Shown piece by piece: positions 50,601 to 59,100 of a stretch of 64,000 nucleotides of DNA. The first letter of the stretch is position 1, and each line of letters starts with the position of its first letter. The stretch spans positions 206,886,391-206,950,390 of the forward strand of contig NC_056523.1 in the NCBI RefSeq assembly GCF_019175285.1, given 5' to 3'. This stretch comes from Sceloporus undulatus (Eukaryota > Chordata > Lepidosauria > Squamata > Phrynosomatidae). Both the position numbers and the translations under genes were made by a program. The notes under the pieces were generated by a model, which was not told the origin of the DNA, did no database searches, and saw nothing but the letters and a program-made list of their open reading frames with translations.

Positions 50601-53094
50601 CTCTTCTGAAATCCTTTCTCCTTCCTTGAGTTAGAGCAGCCCAGAAAGGGGCTTATGGCTCAAAACAGAATCTTGGCTAAGTTAAGCTATGCCCAGTTTT
50701 TCTTTAATAATTGTCTTAAAGCCACTAATACAGACTTGGGACTATTGGAGATTTCATGCAGGTAATATCATAGAATCATAGAATCAGAGTTGGAAGGGAC
50801 CACAAGGGCCATCCATTCAAACCCCCTGTCATGCATACCCAATAGGTGGCCATCCAGCCTCTGTTTAAAGACCTCTAAGGAAGGAGACTCCACTATTCTC
50901 TGAGGGAGTGTGTTCCACTGTCGAACAGCCCTTACTGTCAGGAAGTTCCTCTTAATGTTGAGGTGGAATCTCTTTTCCTGTAGCTTGCATCCATTGTTCC
51001 AAGTCCTGTTCTCCGGAGCAGCAGAAAACAAGCTTGCTCCCTCCTCCATATGACATCCCTTCAAGTACTTAAACAGGGCTATCATATTACCTCTTAACCT
51101 TCTCTTCTCTAGACTAAACATCCCCAGCTCCCTAAGGTGTTCCTCATAGGGTATGGTTTCAAGACCCTTCACCATTTTAGTCATCCTCCTTTGGACACGC
51201 TCCAGTTTCTCAATGTCTTGTAAGGCTTCTGTTGGATAGCCCTTTTCTCCTGGGACTTCCCACCTCACCTGTGAAGGCAAAGCAATTCAGAGTGGATTCT
51301 CAAGTGTTGACTGGGGAATATAAATATCTAAGGGTGGGAAGAGGTAGTCTTTCAGATATCTATCCTCCAACTGTTCATCAATACCACCACCTAGAACTAA
51401 AACCTGGAAAGAGTGCAATTACACAGATATTGAAATCGCATGATTTGAGCCCCATTACAATTCTGGTTTTTGTATTTTGCACCTATTACAGTATTTTTGT
51501 ACTTCTCAAGAGCAACCCTACACAGAGCACATTGCAGTTACCCAATCTGGATATAACCAAACCTTGAATGACTGTAGACAAGTATGCCTTTTCCTTTTAA
51601 TGTATGGAAAGTACATAAAAAAGGAAGGTAAAGGTGGTGGAGTGGGGAAGAAAGGATACAAAATCCTGTCAGAGCTGCTCCTGAGAACATATAAGCAAGT
51701 CTAGTTACCTGCTTGTGTTTGTTTATATCTCCAGGTCAAAAATATGCCTTCCATACTTGAGAAAAAGCAAGATTGGTCATATCCTTAATATCAGCCCTCC
51801 AATAAATTTAAACCCACTGTGGTTCAAAAATCACTGTGGTAAGTATACTTGTAGCAGTGGCTTTTGTTAAAACCTGCTCAGACCCAAGGGAATGTATAGA
51901 CTAGTTCTCCTCTCCTTCCCTGCCTCCTTCCTCTCATTTTATCCTCACATCTTGAAAATTGGCTGTGTTTTATGTTGGGGCTGGAGCTGTAGTAGTTTAA
52001 AAGATAGGTGGGTTGTGGGACGTTTGCTGTTGCACAAAGAATTCTGACCTTAACAGACACAGAAAAGCCTTTAAGTCACTAACATAATGCTTACTAGTGG
52101 GTCATACTTTGAGTTTGTGACTGTTTACAATATTCAGATAATGAAATGCTTCTGAAAAACCGATGCAGATAAGGAGAACCCTGCTGGATCAGTCCAAAGT
52201 CCTCTGTAGTCCAATATCCTGCTTCCTTCAGCGGCCAGCTGTCATGTTTCTTCCTCTGTCACAAGCACTTTGCACATCTCTCAGACTTCCCAATCCTTCA
52301 CTTTTTCCATGACAGGATTCTTCATCTGAAATATAGTATTATTATAAAGGGGGGAACTAAATACAGGTTGAGTCTCCCTTATCTGGAATTTTGAAATCCA
52401 AAATATTCTAAAATCTAAAATTGTCCATGTGGGTGGCTGAGTTAGTAACACCTTTACCTTCTGATGGTTCAATGTACATTGTATTTCATGTACAAAGTTA
52501 TTAAAATATTGTATAAAATTATCTTCAGGTTATGTGCATAAGTTGTATGTGGAACATAAATGAATTTTGGATTTAAGACTTGAGTGACTTGTCCAAGATA
52601 GCATTTTGTCATGTTCTTTCTAGCTTATACCATTTCTAAATATGGGATGTCGATGTGTGTGCTGGGAATGGCAGAAGAATTCAGAGGCGAAGTTGCAGTT
52701 AATGCTTTATGGCCTCTAACAGGTTTGTTTGTTTTTTAAACAAAAATCCTTTTAAAAATATTATATAGTTTGATACTTGGCTTCAGTCATTTTTTAAATT
52801 GCTATGTTCTTATTTATTCATACTATGTATCATGTTTCCCTACAATTTTCAGTAGGGAAGCTTATAATAGCGCTTATGGTTTCTGTTGATCTTGCATAGT
52901 ATCCCAGAAGTATCTCCTTTTCTCTATCTTTGAAAAGCTGTCATGCCAAAATAGACCTCTTTTCAAAATAGTAACTTACATGTTATGCATATTTCCAATC
53001 TTACACATATCTCCTGGGGAACATGTGCTGTAGAATTTAGTGGCAACTACTCTCAAGTAAGTGAACATAACATGAGAGCCTTCACTTACTAATT

Positions 53095-53137
<43 letters not shown>

Positions 53138-56100
53138 TTTTCTATCCCATCTTCGTACTAAATAAATATCATTTTAGGTAGCTAACAAGATATGGTGATA
53201 CTTAATCTTTATCCCTGTTCATCAGTTGTACATGTGATATGCACAGGACACCCATGTGAGGAGGAATTTTTCTTCAGGTTTTCTTATGAAGCATATAATG
53301 ATTCACTGAACACTTCATAGCTACCCAGTATTTATTTATTTTCTCAATGTCATCAGGTTACTAGAGATCACAAGAACAGATGCAAATATTTTGATGCTGC
53401 TGCTGCTTTTAACAGACCATGCCATGCAAAGTAGGGCTTTATGCTGCTTTTCCTCTGAAAGCTTTTACTACTCTGAATCAGGGGTCACAAAGGTGTAGCT
53501 CTTTGGAGATTCTTGGACTGCAACTCTCATCAGTCCAAGCCAGCCAGCAGAGCTGGTGGTGAGGGATCATGGGAACTGCATATGTTCAAGAGCATATGAA
53601 CAGGCACACATTTGTCACCCAGCTATTATTTATCCAGCTTTCTTCAGTGTGGGGTGTGGATGGACAAGGTGGTGACCTTTCTTTGTGATTTCCCATGGTG
53701 AACTATTCAGTAATCAACAAATACTGAATATTATCCAGTAATCAACAAAGAAAGCTTTCATAAGGATGGCATCCATTTACCGAGAGATCTCTGTTGAGAG
53801 AAATGGAATAATAATGTTTATACTTAGAATTTTTAGGGTTATTTTTTTCTTTTCTATTTTGAGTCTGCCTGTTAATACCAATAGGATTCAGTCCATAGCT
53901 CTCTTAATACACATATACAGAGTTTGTGTCCATGTGGACAACATTGTTACATAAAATATAAAGTATGTGATGGTCCATTTTCTACAGTAGGGAAATTACA
54001 AGACACCCCCCCCCCCCGCAACTTTAAATTATCGCTTGTATCCTTCCAAATGTGTGAAGGATGTTGCAGGCAGTGTTGCCTCTGCCTTCTTTACTGGATA
54101 AAGGGATTTATGTTGGCCATAGAGCCGGGTGTTCTCATTCTCCTGCAGCACAAATTCATCCACATAGTCATTGTTGCACTTGGGCCTTTAGGCTCTTACT
54201 GTCATTTTTTTGTCTACTTGTTAATGATATGTACACTTTTACCATACATTGATATAGTTGCAGAAGTGGTGGCAAATCTTTCCACTGTGGTCCTCAGCGT
54301 AGTACTGATGGGGTAAAAACAGGTGCATCTAACACAAATAGTATCTCTACCTTTCTATTTATTTGCGTGGGCAGCATCTCACTTTCCTTCTAGTGGTGAT
54401 GGTTTGTTGATTGATATGGCTTGTTCAGTTTCGGCACATGAAAGGATAACTGAAGCCAACTTTGATACTCCTTCACCCCATCCCAGAAAAGGATCTTTTG
54501 TGTTTCTCTTTTTAAAAAAATAGACAGATTTTTCCTGCCCACCCTTCTGTTCTCTCTTTTCCCCCTGAGACCCAGGTTTGCCTCCTGACTTTAGAATTCT
54601 TTCTCTTCCCCGGGAGGAAAATTGTTGCTGCGTTATTATTTTTATTGCAGTCTAAAAATAAGTGCTCCCAGAACATATGTTTTTTTCAACCTGCTCTTCT
54701 CCTTGAATGAGCAAGCATTTAAAGTCATTTCGGATATTCTGGAAACTCAAATTATGTTCTCCTTCATTTTATGGGTCCTTTCAGACATGCCCTATGGGGA
54801 GAAGCAGGATGTATATACACTCAACAGCCTGAGCTTGCAAATCAGTGTAGTAATAGTAAGATTTATTCGGTCGTTGACCAGTATAAAGAAATAACTTGAT
54901 AAAATAATAATTGCAAAGTACAGTTATTAATAATTGTTAAAAACAATTTCAGATACAAATTCAGTGTTCCGTGCATTTGCTTTGAGGGAGTGGGGCTTAC
55001 CTCAAACACGATTTGTAAAATAATATATTTCTTCCACTAAAAGCAAATTATGTATAAATTATTATACACTGATATGACAAAAATGATGGCATTTAAATTT
55101 TGTATCATAAGAGTTTCAAGGGGATCATAGGCCATCTGTTCCAGCCTTCTACTTAATGTAGAAAAATCATTGCAGACTAATTTTTCATTCTATTCTGTCT
55201 GTCTGTTTTATTTTTTAGCTATCTATACCTCTGCGATGGATATGTTGGGAGGAGCTGGTGTAGAGAAACAATGCAGGAAAACGGATATTCTAGCAGATGC
55301 TGCATATTGTATTTTAACAAAGCCCAAAAGTTTCACCGGAAATTTTGTCATCGATGAAAATTTGTTGAGAGAAGAAGGAATTAAGAATTTTGATGTATAT
55401 GCAGTTGCCCCAGGTAATCTAAATTTCATTTTCTTTGAAATGATATTTATGCTATGTAGAAATTAGAGTTCAGCAAATACATAGTTTTATTATATTGTTT
55501 GAATCCAAATTTAAATCCATTCAGATCAGTTAGTCACAGAGACTATTGATTTTAGTCATTTCCCTCTAAGTCTTAAGTCCGGTTCCAACTCTATGTGTTA
55601 AGATTTGTAAAACCTTATCAGTCTTTCCAGATGTTCAGTTCAGTTTATGACACAATAAATTATTTGGAGTTCACAGGTCACATGGTTTTCATGGCTGCAG
55701 TTTTATTATGTCTATAATGTGTTTCCTTGCAGAATACAAGGTATTGTTTCTGGGATAATGTTGTTCCACTTTTTCTCAACCTTTCCCAACTTAGAATTCT
55801 TCTTGTTATGTTGGAATGTAACCAGGCAGGTGAAGGATTGTATAGGGATAAACTTCTACTACTGAAACATTTGATTCTGCTTTATGCAGAATCAAATAAT
55901 TGATTCCTCTAGTTCTGTATTGACAAGCAGCTGTTTGCAAGACTCACAGGCAACAGTCGTTCTGAGCCTTACTTGGAGATACCATGGGTTGAACATGGGA
56001 CCTTCTCCATGCAGAACATGTATTTTGCCACCAATCTGTGTCCTTCTGGTATTGCTGCTAGTTTGGTCAAGCATCCCAAACTTGTGGGATGGTTTAGTCT

Positions 56101-59100
56101 GTGAGACATTCCCATACCACCATGGACCTATGAACCACCACTTTCAGTAACACTGTCGTGTGTGTGTGTGTGTGTGTGTGTTATATGCCTTCCAAGTCAT
56201 TTCCAACTTACGGCGACCCTAAATTAAACCTTTTTTTTTTTTTTGGCAAGATTTGTTCAGAGGAGGTTTGCCATTGGCTTCCGTTGAGACTGAGAGTATG
56301 TTAGATGCCCAGGGTCACATAGCAGCAAACAGCAACACTACTTCCTTGAATATTTCTTCAGTCTCTTTGTTCTACACCCACTTCCAAATGCAAAGGAGAG
56401 AGGTCAGGGAAGTAGTATTCATGCTTTGTGCCCAATAGAGGATATCTGTATTATTGTTTACCCTTTTAAAACTTCACAAATAGCTAGTTGTTGCAGGGTT
56501 GAAGATTTGTGACCCTTCTACTTTTTTGGCTTATAATTCCCTACAGTCTTACTCTCCATGGCCCCTGGTAAGGGGTTGCGGAAGCTTCAGTCTGCAATAT
56601 TGGTGGGGCCAAAGACTCTCCATTCCTAGTATTTGAAACACATCACAATTTTACCAGTGTAAAAGGCAAATTGGACTTGTGGCATTTATATACCAGAATG
56701 CTGAGACGGATGATTTACAAATACATACTGTCATCCTACATCTGAGAACTGTGCAGTTTAGGAATATTACAGCATGTGAATTTTCTTTCAAAAAGCAAGC
56801 TGTGCTAAAGAAAAAAGAAAGTAAGGAGGCAGGGTTGGCTGGTTTGAACCAGGATGGTTTAAACTTCAAACCAAATGACTTAAAAAAAGTGCTCCTGTTT
56901 TTTTAATTGATTATTCTTTTTTTAAAAAAAAGTCTGTCTATTATTACTATTTCCCAACCCCTTTTACTGGAACAACAATGACTTTGAATTTAAACATTTT
57001 AACTTTAACAGTTTATTGGTAGTTGTTTGTTGTCAATATCCAGTGTCAGTTGCTTCTTTTTAATCACGTTGTTTTATAGTGCAAGAAATGCCATTCAGAA
57101 ACAATTCAACTAACATAAGTTCAACCAAAGCAACTTGCTTTAAAAGCACACTTTTTAAAGAACAATTATTTTTTAAGATAGTGGCCATAACATCTGAACT
57201 GCTGCTTAATTTTCTGATGTAGTCCTTTGTTGGTGTAGTCCTACACATTCATGCAAAAAATAACACCAACTATTTTAAACAAACAAACAAACAAAAACAC
57301 ATTTTCCCCTAACCCTATGAGGAAGAAGTTCTTCCAGTGTCTCTTCCATTAGAGGCAGCTTCTCCTTTATATAAATTTTCTGTTTGCATTTCTCTCTTGC
57401 TCCACAAAAGAAGGTACCTCTTCACAGTTCACAAAGTTATCCCGCCTTCCAGTTACAGAAATTATACCTGTATCAGGAGAAAAGGAAAACCATTTGAAGC
57501 AATGAAATATGTCTCTCTGCACCCCTTAATAATTGCAGTGGTGTTGTGTTGGCATATAATAATAATAATTATCATTATTATTATCATTATTATTATTATT
57601 TGTATCCCACCTCTCCCTGTATTGGATCCCTGTATTTCCCACTGTAAGCATAATATGTAGATATTGTGCATTCATTTAGGGCCTCTAGCCTATTCTAGTT
57701 TCCCAAAGATATATGTACAGATGCTTATAGTTATGTACACATATCTATGTTATATTCACATGTTATGTGTTTGCTGTCAATAAAATCAAGGTTTAATGTA
57801 GCAACCGAGGTAAATCGCTGAATGTTTTTATGTTTGAATGCATAGTCTGATGGGAATGTTGTCAATTTTCATTTTATTATTTCACTTGTATCTTTAGGAC
57901 ACCCATTGCTACCAGATTTCTTCTTGGATGTGGATCCTGAGACCTTAGCAATGAAAATGGAAGCACAAGGTGAAGATTTAGCTGCCTCCCCACCAGGGTC
58001 CTCAATCTTGTTTATCTGAGGAAAGTATCTTGCCCTCCAACACCACCACAGAGCAAAATGTACTCATTGCTAATTTGGCAGTTGTCAAAAATTCAGCAAT
58101 TAAAGAAGCTGGATATCCCACTTGAGCTGTGTAATGTGCAAATTATAGCAGTAGCTCTACCTATAAATACAGATGTTTAAAGGCCACAAACATGTTCCCA
58201 TTTCAATTTTTCTACTTTCAGTGTGCCTTATATCCCCCACAAAGAAGCTGAAAGGTCATCTTTAATGGCAAAATTAATTCTGGCATTCCCTCAGATTAAT
58301 GGAAATGGATAATTACATTTCTCTTCTCCTTGAACTCTTTCATGTTTAGACATCTAGGAGGAAAAGTTCATTAAATGCTCATCTTCATCATGAATTAAAT
58401 TTGGGACTGTATGCCCAAAGCATGTTCTGCCAGTGAGTTATGCCCCCTTGATGCAGTATGTCCCTCCCTCTTATTTTTGATGATTGTTTATTTCAACCCT
58501 TTCTTGCTCAGTATTGGTGGTTCATGCTGATAATAGTAAGGGCTTCTAAGTACAGATTTTAATTTCTGGTGAAATTCTGTCTCTTTATTGTTAGTGGATC
58601 TGGGAGCAGATTGCTCTGGGAGAATTTGAATCATTCCTTCCAATGGTCTGGAACTCAGAGAATTATCCTACTACTGTTCAACATCCCTATGATACATGTT
58701 TTACTTTAAAATAATTTTCCAGCTTTTGCTTTGATCTCACCAGTCAATATTGGTCCTACAGGAGGTTCTCCAGCATTCAGAGAAGGGAAAAAACAAGAGG
58801 TAATGAAGCACGAAGGTCCTGACCCAACTAAAACTGAAGGTTCTAAGCATCATGTGCATTTTGCTGCTGAGAACGCTAGCGGGCCTGTGGCAGACACATT
58901 TAAAATTATTAAAGGGGCAATTAGTGAAGACGTTGTCAAGTCAACCCAAGGAGTTTATCGGTTTGAATTATCTGGTAAGAGACTTATGCATAATTAGCTA
59001 ATGTATTAGACAGACCCAGGATCTCTGCCTAGTATTAGTATTCAGTGTTTATATTCAGTGCTGCCCAGCACTTCCAGTTTCCAAAAAGGTGCAAAACATG

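Noticed and set aside
50768-51280. A host gene on the minus strand (170-residue frame)
   Set aside because: The sequence is the C-terminus of CR1 ORF2 with its 3' tail.
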